Source: Lachnospiraceae bacterium UBA7086 (GTDB lineage Bacteria; Bacillota; Clostridia; Lachnospirales; Lachnospiraceae). From it: a stretch of DNA of 41,404 nucleotides. The notes beneath the pieces are model-generated. The model ran no database searches. It saw only the letters and a list, made by a program, of their open reading frames with translations, and was not told where the DNA came from. A program made the position numbers and the translations under genes. Location: positions 48,844 to 90,247 of the forward strand of contig DKZA01000046.1 of NCBI GenBank assembly GCA_002492525.1, read 5' to 3'. This document shows, one piece after another, positions 1-7,791 of this stretch; the first letter of the stretch is position 1, and the number at the start of each line of letters is the position of its first letter.

Positions 1-417
1 GCTTCCATTGAGGCGGCAAGGGCAGGCGAGGCAGGCAAAGGGTTTGCTGTGGTTGCCACGCAGGTGGGAATCCTTTCCGAGCAGAGCAGTGAAGCAGCCA
101 AGAATACCAAGGATTTGATACAAAATGCAATAGCGGCGGTAGAGGACGGAACAAAGCTGGCTAACGCTACAGCGGAATCGCTGCTGCTTGTTGTAGATAA
201 TGCCAAAGTGGTGAGAGAAGCTGTGGCACAGATTGCGGAGGCTTCCGATAATCAGGCGGAAGCTACGGCGCAGATTACAGAAGGGATTAATCAGATTGCC
301 GGTGTTGTGGAGTCTAACTCTGCAACTTCTCAGGAAAGTGCGGCATCTTCCGAAGAATTGTCGAGTCAGGCGGATCTGCTCAAAGAACTGGTGGAAAGAT
401 TTAAGTATGAAGCTTAG
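1..417 (+). CDS. Methyl-accepting chemotaxis protein, C-terminal fragment
   Basis: The 5' end lies outside the window; the frame is open from base 1 and stops with TAG at 415-417. The first residues read ASIEAARAGEAGKGFAVVA, the almost invariant hairpin tip of the MCP signalling domain that contacts CheA and CheW. The remaining ~120 residues are the returning alpha-helical coiled coil, rich in Ala, Gln, Glu and Ser, including a QESAASSEEL stretch typical of MCP methylation helices. The canonical DEVRKLAEQS that follows the tip is changed here to TQVGILSEQS. The sensor domain cannot be seen, so the ligand is unknown. The family assignment is secure. The gene ends at the hairpin terminator shared with the convergent CotH-like gene. 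Confidence 0.95.
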   Translation, partial: ASIEAARAGEAGKGFAVVATQVGILSEQSSEAAKNTKDLIQNAIAAVEDGTKLANATAESLLLVVDNAKVVREAVAQIAEASDNQAEATAQITEGINQIAGVVESNSATSQESAASSEELSSQADLLKELVERFKYEA

Positions 418-451
418 ATTCCAAGGGGAATCATTTTTGAGAATATAGGAA

Positions 452-490
452 GGAGACGGCAGCCGGTAATTATGGGCTGCCGTCTCCTTC
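452..490. terminator. Shared bidirectional hairpin terminator
   Basis: A perfect 13-bp stem (GGAGACGGCAGCC at 452-464 with GGCTGCCGTCTCC at 475-487) and a 10-nt loop, followed on the plus strand by TTCTTTC. It ends the chemotaxis receptor. The convergent CotH-like gene has its TAA stop (470-472) in the loop, so the arm at 475-487 codes for its last residues. Confidence 0.85.
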
Positions 491-2491
491 TTTCGTTTGA
501 ACGGTCAGTTCCTGCCATGTGGCATAAAAGGTCATATCTTCATAGATAGGTTTGTACATATCGTATGGAACGCCATTTTCGCTGAACCATCCCATAAACA
601 AAGAGGGGGAACTGTAGCGGATCGGCACTGGCTCACCAGGGGGCAGTGCGCCGTCTTCAATGCAGTAAATCTGCCATATCTCATCATCTACTACGAAAGA
701 GAGATTATGATAGCTGACGCCCTCCAGCCAGACCTCATTGAGGAAATCCCGCCGCTGTTCAATGAAATGCTTTAAGAATTTCACACTGTTGTCATATTCC
801 TGATAGTATTGATAACGGTTTTCAGGGGTCTCCCATCTGGCCCGGTCCATGGCCACGGATGCCCGGCTTTGTGCGACCATTTCTTCCAGTTTGTTGTCCA
901 GCAGATCATTGAGATAGGGCAGCGCGCGTTCCTGGTACATGGTTACCATGTTATGATAAAAGTCTTCCTGCTCATACAGTTGTGCAAATATCTCTGTGCC
1001 ATATACATGATTGTGGAGCTTGGTGATTCCTATGGGATTACTGGCAATTCTGTCCAGATTGCAGTTCCCGAAAGCCACATCATAGTCCCATATGGGTCCG
1101 GCATATATTTTTTCACTTACAGAGTCATCCGGTTTGTAGAAAAAACTACTTGTGACACCACCGTCATAATTTTTGGAAATTTCTTCCACCAGATACTTCT
1201 GGGCAAAAGAATCCATGTCAATGTATTCTGTATAATGCCGGCCGGTCACAGGATGTATCCCGTCTGATTCCATCACGGCATCCTGAAACTCCTGCATCAG
1301 GTCTGCGATATAGTCTACCTGGCTTTGTGAGGCATAGGCGGGACTCTGCAAGGTATAGCAGTCTCCCTGTGCGGTGATAAAACCGCTGTCCTGCGTTTCA
1401 AATCGTGCGGCCAGTTCCCGTTCCAGAAGATAGCCGCCGCTGTTATCGTCCGGGGAAATATCGGTGGACACCCACTTTCTGGTACCATCCTCGTTTTCAA
1501 GCCGTTCCAGTTTTGCTAATTCTCTGGTGTCATAGGCATCGTTCACATAGGTGTCCATATCCTTGATGTCAACGCTGTACTCATCCACCCGTATCTTCTC
1601 TGTCAGATAATAATTTCCGTAATAAGTATGGTTGATATACAGATCTATCATCTGCCCCTCAGGCACATAATCCATACCAAGTTCTGTGGCAAGTTCTGTG
1701 GCGATCTGATTGCGGAGCTTTGTCTGATCATACCCGTTGGCGATAAGATTCCAGGAGTCTGCCTGACCGAATCCAAAGAAATCTGTTTCTTCATGCAGCT
1801 TGATCTGATAAGGTTTTTTGGAAAGTCCCCAGGTGGAATTACCTCTGCCCCGGATGGCTTTGACACTGCCTGTATAAAGAGATTCCCCGTCTTCGTCAAA
1901 CAAAACGGCGGCGCCGGGTTCTTCGTTGGATTTGTCTGCATTGATATATTCCAGGTTTCCCGACTTGGTGGTAAGTGCCATGACAGGCAGGGAAGAAGAG
2001 TACATGAAAAGAAGGGGCCTGTGCAGGAGGATGTTACCCTCCGGGTCCATCACAGAAAGGTCATAGGAGGTTTCTTCCGAAATCCCCAGCAAAACATCGG
2101 TTTCTTGAATCTGCACATCATTTATGCAGATGGTATTATGATCATTGTCCTTGAGAATCAGCCCCATATCCTTTGCAAATCCGGGCAGAAAAAAATAGCA
2201 GGTGCCGGCATCGCTCTGCCATAAAGTAACGTGAAAGTCAGAGGTATCATTGTTTAAGGACAGTGTAATCTCAGGGAAAGGTTCTCCGGGGTCTGTATCC
2301 TGCGGCAATTCCGCAGCCTTATCTTTGAAAGAAGCATCCGAAGAGCTGTTTTCCAACGCCTGATCCAGAAAGAGCTCTCCCTTCTGATTGCCATGAATCT
2401 GTTCGTCAACCACAGGATAAGCCATTATGACAATCAATATCAGACTGACTGCCATAACAAGCATCACTATGGATTTCCTGTTCTTTTGCAT
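470..2491 (-). CDS. CotH-like kinase-fold surface protein with C-terminal Listeria-Bacteroides-type repeat
   Basis: About 673 aa from the ATG at 2491, which has GAGGATAACT in front. A GTG at 2584 would add 31 residues but has no well-spaced ribosome site. The N-terminus MQKNRKS is followed by a hydrophobic segment (about residues 8-25), so the protein is probably anchored or secreted. The middle shows the CotH pattern: RGRGNSTW, KKPYQIKL, a DQTKLRNQIATELA stretch, YGNYYLTEKI, GGYLLE and WDYDVAFGN. CotH proteins are atypical protein kinases, first known from spore coats and also found on bacterial surfaces. The C-terminal ~65 residues match a Listeria-Bacteroides repeat (MGWFSENG, PYDMYKPIYEDMTFYATW). 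The substrate is unknown. Alone on its strand, it diverges from the response regulator at 2924. Confidence 0.88.
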   Translation of the reverse strand: MQKNRKSIVMLVMAVSLILIVIMAYPVVDEQIHGNQKGELFLDQALENSSSDASFKDKAAELPQDTDPGEPFPEITLSLNNDTSDFHVTLWQSDAGTCYFFLPGFAKDMGLILKDNDHNTICINDVQIQETDVLLGISEETSYDLSVMDPEGNILLHRPLLFMYSSSLPVMALTTKSGNLEYINADKSNEEPGAAVLFDEDGESLYTGSVKAIRGRGNSTWGLSKKPYQIKLHEETDFFGFGQADSWNLIANGYDQTKLRNQIATELATELGMDYVPEGQMIDLYINHTYYGNYYLTEKIRVDEYSVDIKDMDTYVNDAYDTRELAKLERLENEDGTRKWVSTDISPDDNSGGYLLERELAARFETQDSGFITAQGDCYTLQSPAYASQSQVDYIADLMQEFQDAVMESDGIHPVTGRHYTEYIDMDSFAQKYLVEEISKNYDGGVTSSFFYKPDDSVSEKIYAGPIWDYDVAFGNCNLDRIASNPIGITKLHNHVYGTEIFAQLYEQEDFYHNMVTMYQERALPYLNDLLDNKLEEMVAQSRASVAMDRARWETPENRYQYYQEYDNSVKFLKHFIEQRRDFLNEVWLEGVSYHNLSFVVDDEIWQIYCIEDGALPPGEPVPIRYSSPSLFMGWFSENGVPYDMYKPIYEDMTFYATWQELTVQTKEGDGSP

Positions 2492-2515
2492 AGTTATCCT
2501 CGTTGTTTTTGGGTC

Positions 2516-2565
2516 CGAGGCTGCGAAGCAGTCCTCGCAAAGTTGTTTGCGAAGCAAACTACTTT
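2516..2565. repeat. Two tandem stem-loops, both with a GCGAAGC apex, upstream of the CotH-like gene
   Basis: Stem-loop one spans 2516-2537 (CGAGG-CTGC-GAA-GCAG-T-CCTCG, one bulge). Stem-loop two spans 2539-2565 (AAAGTTGTTTGC and GCAAACTACTTT around GAA, one mismatch). Both close on GC-GAA-GC, known as an unusually stable mini-hairpin. They lie in the probable 5' untranslated region of the minus-strand CotH-like gene and could affect its mRNA stability or translation. Confidence 0.5.
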
Positions 2566-2615
2566 TATTATACGTCTCCCCCACTCCCTTGGCAAGGAAA
2601 AAGGCTGGCAGGTAG

Positions 2616-2766
2616 CCTGAACAGATAGAAATTTCTTAAGGAAGCCCTAGAACAGCACCAGCACTTAGCGAGGTCATGAGTTGCTGCGCAACTCGTCGAG
2701 CTTAGTGTCTGTTGTGCTGTGAAAGGAGCGAGAGCGGGCTGACGAAGAAATTTCTATCTGTTCAGG
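2616..2766. repeat. 151-bp palindromic element with perfect 22-bp terminal inverted repeats (MITE-like)
   Basis: Positions 2616-2637 (from CCTGAACAGATAG) are the exact reverse complement of 2745-2766. Inside, AGCCC (2643-2647) pairs with GGGCT (2736-2740), ACAGCAC (2652-2658) with GTGCTGT (2714-2720), and the apex at 2678-2694 is GAGTTGC-TGC-GCAACTC. The whole element folds as one long interrupted hairpin. It has no coding capacity and lies between divergent genes. It may be a miniature mobile element or a structured RNA; the sequence does not decide which. Confidence 0.75.
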
Positions 2767-2815
2767 GGTTATCCTTGACCAAAGTGTGAGAAGTTACGGA
2801 ATTTCACACAGCAAT

Positions 2816-2844
2816 TTGACACCTTAGATAAAAGTGAGTAAAAT
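2816..2844 (+). promoter_or_regulatory. Sigma-A-type promoter of the response regulator/kinase/ABC module
   Basis: TTGACA at 2816-2821, a 17-bp spacer, TAAAAT at 2839-2844. Transcription should start near 2851. A 13-bp palindrome, TGTTCC-C-GGAACA (2859-2871), follows just downstream and could be an operator or an RNA hairpin. Confidence 0.75.
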
Positions 2845-2923
2845 AAATCAGCAGTTTATGTTCCCGGAACAAAGTAAAATGGTAATACTATGGGAAACCT
2901 GCTTATGAGATAACAGGGGGTGT

Positions 2924-3673
2924 ATGCTTGTGAAAACATATAGGATCCTTATGGTGGAGGATGATTTAAGTCTGATTAGCGGTCTTACTTTTGCTATCCG
3001 CAAGCAGGGCTACGAGATAGAGGTAGCGCGTACAAGTCTTGAGATGGACGCGCTGTGGGATGATGGGAAGTATGATCTGGTAATCCTGGATGTGTCGCTG
3101 CCCGATGGTTCCGGGTTCGATATATGCAGGAAGATACGGCAGACCTCTAAGATTCCGATTATGTTCCTCACCGCGGCAGATGAAGAGACAGATATTATCA
3201 TGGGTCTTGATATCGGTGCGGATGACTATATCACCAAGCCTTTCAAACTGGCAGTTTTTCTTTCCAGGATTAACGCTTTGCTTCGCAGGAGCGATAATTT
3301 CAGCAGGCAGGATACGGAACTTTGTTCCAATGGGATTACGATACTGCCCCTGAAAGGGGAAGGCTATAAAAATGGAAAACCGTTGGAACTGACGTCGGGA
3401 GAATATAAACTTTTGTGTTTCTTTATGGAAAATCCTGATATGGTGCTTTCTGCGGAACAGATTCTTAGCCGTCTGTGGGATTGTGACGAGAACTTTATTG
3501 ATAACAAGACATTGGCAGTATATATCCGCAGGCTCCGTATGAAGATTGAGGATAATCCCGGGGAACCGGTGAAGATTGTGACGGTGCGCGGTATGGGATA
3601 CAAGTGGAATACGGATTTGTATGAGAGGAAAGGAGCAAGTTCCGATGAGAATTCTGGTCAATCCCAAGGTTAA
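2924..3673 (+). CDS. OmpR/PhoB-family response regulator
   Basis: About 249 aa. The N-terminal receiver domain (residues ~5-120) has the acidic pocket VEDD, the phosphoacceptor Asp56 in VILDVSLPDGSGF and the conserved Lys in DDYITKPF. The C-terminal winged helix (~130-235) has LTSGEYKLLCFF, VYIRRLRMKIEDN and VRGMGYKW. The ATG at 2924 lies only 3 nt after GGGGG; a GTG at 2930 has better spacing and may be the true start. The last 29 nt overlap the kinase gene, so the pair is translationally linked. With the downstream kinase, ATPase and FtsX-type permease it forms a layout seen in bacitracin/peptide-response (Bce-like) and related envelope-stress modules. The target promoter is inferred to be in this locus and is not shown. 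Confidence 0.92.
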   Translation: MLVKTYRILMVEDDLSLISGLTFAIRKQGYEIEVARTSLEMDALWDDGKYDLVILDVSLPDGSGFDICRKIRQTSKIPIMFLTAADEETDIIMGLDIGADDYITKPFKLAVFLSRINALLRRSDNFSRQDTELCSNGITILPLKGEGYKNGKPLELTSGEYKLLCFFMENPDMVLSAEQILSRLWDCDENFIDNKTLAVYIRRLRMKIEDNPGEPVKIVTVRGMGYKWNTDLYERKGASSDENSGQSQG

Positions 3674-4688
3674 AATCCTGTTTGGGCAGATGATATTCTG
3701 GATACTGGTTTTTTCTTTCGTTTCTGTAGGATTTCTCGTTTGGGGTGTTGGAGACAGAGCATATCTTTATGTTGTGCTGCCCCTTGCCATGGGGATGGTG
3801 GTGCTTGCAGCCTGCTATCGGTATTTCAGGGAGCAGGACAGACTGTTAGAAGATGCGGTGGCCAGGATTCAGGAATATATTGCAGGAAACCCGGATGCCC
3901 GTATTGAGTGCAATGAAGAGGGAGAACTGTACAGGCTGTTCCATGAAATAAATTCTCTGGCGGCTATCTTAAATGCGAAGGCAGTCAATGAAGGCCAGTC
4001 CCGCGCTTTTTTGCAAAATACGATCTCGGATATCTCCCATCAGCTGAAAACACCGCTGGCGGCTCTGGGCATCTATAATGGTATTATACAATCTGAGGCG
4101 CAGACAGACGGCCTTGCTACCATTCAGGAGTTTTCTGATCTGTCCGAGCAGGAACTTGACCGGATAGAAACGCTGGTGCAGAATCTGTTAAAGATTACCA
4201 AGTTTGATGCGGGAACGATCGTCATGGAGAAAAGCGTGGAAAATATTGCGGAAATGATGTCTGATGTGAAGAGACATTTTGATTTCCGTGCCGGACAGGA
4301 GGGCAAAGAGATTATCCTGACGGGTGGAGAGAACCTGTCTTTTTCCTGTGACCGGAGCTGGATCCTGGAGGCTGTATGCAACATTGTCAAAAATGCCCTG
4401 GATCATACCCAAAGCGGAGACAAGATCGAGATTATCTGGGGACAGTCTGCTTCTGCGGTGAGGATTACGGTCAAAGACAACGGGAGCGGTATCTGCCCGG
4501 AGGATCTGCATCATATTTTTAAAAGGTTCTATCGCAGCAGGTATTCCCAGGATACCCAGGGAATTGGACTGGGACTTCCCCTTGCGAAGTCTGTGGTGGA
4601 GGCCCATAACGGTACCATCGAAGTGGACAGCAGGATGGGATTCGGAACGGTTTTTTATTTGAATTTTCTGGTTACTACAAAATTGTAA
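3645..4688 (+). CDS. Short-loop (intramembrane-sensing-type) sensor histidine kinase
   Basis: About 347 aa from the ATG at 3645, preceded by AAAGGAGCAAGTTCCG; a longer start at 3621 has no matching ribosome site. Two membrane helices (about residues 11-33 and 40-58) are joined by only ~6-8 residues, so there is no extracellular sensor domain, as in BceS-type kinases that sense through a partner transporter. The H-box is ISDISHQLKTPL with His132. The ATPase domain has an N-box (VKNALDHT), a G1 box (DNGSGI), FKRFYRS, and a G2 region (GIGLGLPLAK) ending in GFGTVFYLNF. It sits between its regulator and the ABC transporter genes, which supports transporter-dependent sensing; this remains an inference. 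Confidence 0.9.
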   Translation: MRILVNPKVKILFGQMIFWILVFSFVSVGFLVWGVGDRAYLYVVLPLAMGMVVLAACYRYFREQDRLLEDAVARIQEYIAGNPDARIECNEEGELYRLFHEINSLAAILNAKAVNEGQSRAFLQNTISDISHQLKTPLAALGIYNGIIQSEAQTDGLATIQEFSDLSEQELDRIETLVQNLLKITKFDAGTIVMEKSVENIAEMMSDVKRHFDFRAGQEGKEIILTGGENLSFSCDRSWILEAVCNIVKNALDHTQSGDKIEIIWGQSASAVRITVKDNGSGICPEDLHHIFKRFYRSRYSQDTQGIGLGLPLAKSVVEAHNGTIEVDSRMGFGTVFYLNFLVTTKL

Positions 4689-4753
4689 TCTGACGGAAAT
4701 ATGGTTGTAGTATTTGGGTGCTACTCTTTTACTCAGAAAGGGGTGCATAAAAT

Positions 4754-5437
4754 ATGAATCTATTAGAAGTCAACAAAATCTGTAAGACATACGGCAGCGG
4801 GGAAGCGGCCGTACAGGCACTTAAGAATGTAAGTTTTTCTGTTCCCAAGGGAGAGTATGTAGCCATCGTGGGAGAATCCGGTTCTGGCAAGAGTACGCTG
4901 CTTAATATGATCGGAGCGCTGGATAGCCCCACGTCAGGGAAGGTGTTAATTGACGGTAAGGATACCTTTGCCATGAAGGAGAAAAAACTGACCGTTTTCC
5001 GCAGAAGAAACATTGGTTTTATCTTTCAGGCATTTAACCTGATTCCGGAATTGACCGTGGAACAGAATATTATTTTTCCGGTGCTATTGGATTATCAGAA
5101 GCCGGACAGAGGCTATCTGGAAGAACTGCTTTCCGTATTGAATTTAAAGGAACGCCGCAATCATCTGCCCAGCCAGTTATCCGGCGGACAGCAGCAGAGG
5201 GTGGCTATCGGCCGTGCGCTGATCACAAGACCATCCCTGATACTGGCGGACGAACCCACCGGCAATCTGGATACCCAGAACAGCAGTGAGGTGATCGCCC
5301 TGTTAAAAGAGGCGTCCAGGAAATATGAGCAGACGATCATCATGATCACGCATAATCGTATGATCGCACAGACTGCGGACCGGGTATTACAGGTATCGGA
5401 TGGTGTGCTGACGGATCTGGGGAGGTGTTCGCAGTGA
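4754..5437 (+). CDS. ABC transporter ATPase, MacB/LolD/BceA type
   Basis: 227 aa with a full set of motifs: Walker A GESGSGKST, Q-loop in IGFIFQAFNLIPELT, signature LSGGQQQRVAIGRAL, Walker B LILADEP with D-loop GNLDT, and the switch His in MITHN. The LIPELTVEQNI and ADEPTGNLD patterns are typical of ATPases that power FtsX/MacB-type mechanotransmission permeases rather than solute importers. The stop (TGA 5435-5437) overlaps the GTG start of the permease by 4 nt, so the two are coupled. Likely role: lipid or peptide handling at the envelope, or antimicrobial-peptide resistance. Confidence 0.93.
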   Translation: MNLLEVNKICKTYGSGEAAVQALKNVSFSVPKGEYVAIVGESGSGKSTLLNMIGALDSPTSGKVLIDGKDTFAMKEKKLTVFRRRNIGFIFQAFNLIPELTVEQNIIFPVLLDYQKPDRGYLEELLSVLNLKERRNHLPSQLSGGQQQRVAIGRALITRPSLILADEPTGNLDTQNSSEVIALLKEASRKYEQTIIMITHNRMIAQTADRVLQVSDGVLTDLGRCSQ

Positions 5438-7770
5438 CAAACCGTGAGATGAAAAGTTATTTAAGTCTTATCCCGATTTCCGCCAAAGCCCGCAGAAAGC
5501 AGAATCGTCTCATAATACTCTGTATTATCTTTGCAGTGTTTCTGGTAACCACGGTATTTTCCTATGCGGAAATCATGACGAAGGGCGAAGAAGCCGTTAT
5601 GGAAAGAAAGCACGGGAGCTATCATATTGCGGTAAGCGGATTGTCTGAGGAAGAAGCGGGACAGATTATGGCCCAGGAGAATGTGTCTGCGTCAGCAAGG
5701 TATCGTATGCTTGGAGAAGATATCTATGAAGGATATCAGATTGGTGATAAAAGAGTCATTCTGTATGGAACGGAACAGGCGTATATAGAGGATATCAGAA
5801 AGTATGTGTGGGAGGGATCTTATCCCCAGAACGATCAGCAGATCATGCTGAGTGAAAGTGCCAAAGAACGGTTAGGAGTCCATGAGGGAGATAACATAAC
5901 CGTTCATACGCCGGCAGGTGATTTTGCTTATACGGTGACAGGATTTTGCGTGGATGAAATGCAGTTATATGATAAATATGACGGTGTCTGCGCATATCTG
6001 ACTTTAAATGCGATGGCCGGTATCTGCAATGCCAATGGGTGTGGGGATGACAGTCCGGCACTGTATGTGCAATTTACCACAGAAACAAAGATAAAAGAGG
6101 CAGTTGACAATCTGAAAGCACAATACGGCTTAAGTGATGGAAATATTGAGGAAAACCAGATTACCATGGGTATGTCAGGTGCCAGCAGCAACCAGACGAT
6201 AAACTGGTTTTATGGACTTGCGGCAGCGGTGTTTCTGATGATTCTGATTGCCGGTGTGCTGATGATTTCAAGCTGTATGAACAGTACTGTTTCACAGAGA
6301 ATCAAGTTTTTTGGAATGATGCGCTGCATCGGTGCAAGCAGAAAGCAGGTGATGCGTTTTGTCCGTCTGGAAGCGCTGAACTGGTGTAAGAGTGCTATTC
6401 CTGTGGGCATAGGGATCAGTATTGTATTTACATGGGCTTTGAGTGTGTTTTTACAGCAAAAGGTAGGCGGTGAATTCAGCGACTATCCTTTTCGATTCAG
6501 TGTGATTGGCATGATATCAGGTATATTGGTGGGATTTGTGGCAGTACTGCTTGCAGCGTATGCTCCAGCCAGACGCGCGGCGGGGGTGTCTCCTGTGGCG
6601 GCAGTATCCGGAAATGCGGAAACTGACAGGAAAATTTCCCGTGCGGCCAATATCCGCATCTTCCGGGTGGAGAGTGCCCTCGGTATCCATCATGCTTCCT
6701 CTGTCAGGAAAAATCTGATTCTGATGTCTTTGTCTTTTGGGTTTACGGTGACTTTGTTTCTGGTCTTTTTTGCAGGGCTTGATTTTGTCAGGAAACTGCT
6801 TCCGTCCGAGAGCGATCTGAATCCGGATATTTCGATTGCAGCCATCGACAATGCCAATTCCATGGACAGGAGCCTGAGAGAAGAAATCGGTGCCTTGCCC
6901 GGTGTGGAGGCGGATTTCGGATGTGCGATGTCGCTTGCCGTGCCTGCTGAGATAAACGGGACGCCTGGCAGTGTGGATCTGGTCTCTTATGATGATTATC
7001 TGTTTCAGTGGACAAAGGATTCTGTTGTCAGTGGAGACGTGTCCAAAGTCCAGGGCGACACAAATTATGTGCTGACTATTTTTAACCAGAATTCCCGTCT
7101 GGATACGGGTGACAGCATCAGGCTGGGAGACACAGAACTGGAAATTGCCTGTGTGGTATCGGAGGGTATTGGGACCGAGCGCCCGGCGGTGGTCTGTACG
7201 GAAGAAACATTCCAGCGTATTACAGGGGAAGAAAACTATATGATTTTAGGTGTGCAGCTTGCTAAGGACGTCCCGGAAGAAACGGTAGATGCCATACGCG
7301 GCCTGGCGGGTGAAAACGAATGGATAGACAGACGGGAGGAAAGGCAGCAGAATAACACCGCTTTCTGGGTATTCAGGATTGCTATGTATGGATTCTTAAG
7401 CATTATTGTGCTGATTACAGTCTTTAATATTATGAACAACATTTCCATGAGTGTATCGGCGAAGATGAAACAGTACGGCGCCATGCGCGCAGTGGGAATG
7501 GGAGTGAATCAGATGATCAAGATGATAGCCATGGAAGCGGCAACATATGCGGTCTGCGGCCTGATTATCGGGTATGCGGGAGGGATGTTCCTGCATCGGC
7601 TGATCATGGATAAGCTGGTCTATTCACACTTTGGCGGATCCTGGGAGGTACCGGTAGAGCCGCTGACAATCATTACTTTGATTGTGATACTTTCCTGTGT
7701 GGTGGCAGTGCGCACGCCGGCAAGGCGGATCCAGGATATGGCGATCACGGAAACTATCAACGAGTTGTGA
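5434..7770 (+). CDS. FtsX-family ABC permease with two FtsX domains
   Basis: About 778 aa from the GTG at 5434, chosen because GGGGAGG lies 8 nt upstream and the start overlaps the ATPase stop as GTGA; another GTG at 5425 sits inside that ribosome site. A membrane helix near residues 25-45 is followed by an extracellular region. A first FtsX core holds three helices (~265-380), including SQRIKFFGMMRCIGASRKQVMRF. A further helix near 430-455 precedes a second extracellular region, and a second FtsX core follows (SAKMKQYGAMRAVGMGVNQM), ending in NEL. The repeated K.FG-(M/A)MR-(C/A)-(I/V)G motif marks the two cores that dock on the ATPase. This duplicated layout is longer than classic BceB, so the substrate is less certain. 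Confidence 0.9.
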   Translation: MTNREMKSYLSLIPISAKARRKQNRLIILCIIFAVFLVTTVFSYAEIMTKGEEAVMERKHGSYHIAVSGLSEEEAGQIMAQENVSASARYRMLGEDIYEGYQIGDKRVILYGTEQAYIEDIRKYVWEGSYPQNDQQIMLSESAKERLGVHEGDNITVHTPAGDFAYTVTGFCVDEMQLYDKYDGVCAYLTLNAMAGICNANGCGDDSPALYVQFTTETKIKEAVDNLKAQYGLSDGNIEENQITMGMSGASSNQTINWFYGLAAAVFLMILIAGVLMISSCMNSTVSQRIKFFGMMRCIGASRKQVMRFVRLEALNWCKSAIPVGIGISIVFTWALSVFLQQKVGGEFSDYPFRFSVIGMISGILVGFVAVLLAAYAPARRAAGVSPVAAVSGNAETDRKISRAANIRIFRVESALGIHHASSVRKNLILMSLSFGFTVTLFLVFFAGLDFVRKLLPSESDLNPDISIAAIDNANSMDRSLREEIGALPGVEADFGCAMSLAVPAEINGTPGSVDLVSYDDYLFQWTKDSVVSGDVSKVQGDTNYVLTIFNQNSRLDTGDSIRLGDTELEIACVVSEGIGTERPAVVCTEETFQRITGEENYMILGVQLAKDVPEETVDAIRGLAGENEWIDRREERQQNNTAFWVFRIAMYGFLSIIVLITVFNIMNNISMSVSAKMKQYGAMRAVGMGVNQMIKMIAMEAATYAVCGLIIGYAGGMFLHRLIMDKLVYSHFGGSWEVPVEPLTIITLIVILSCVVAVRTPARRIQDMAITETINEL

Positions 7771-7791
7771 GTAAGATGTGGAGGAGGAAGA

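Noticed and set aside
1628..2224. Long plus-strand open frame opposite the CotH-like gene
   Set aside because: A shadow of the minus-strand gene; no ribosome site and no protein-like domain pattern.
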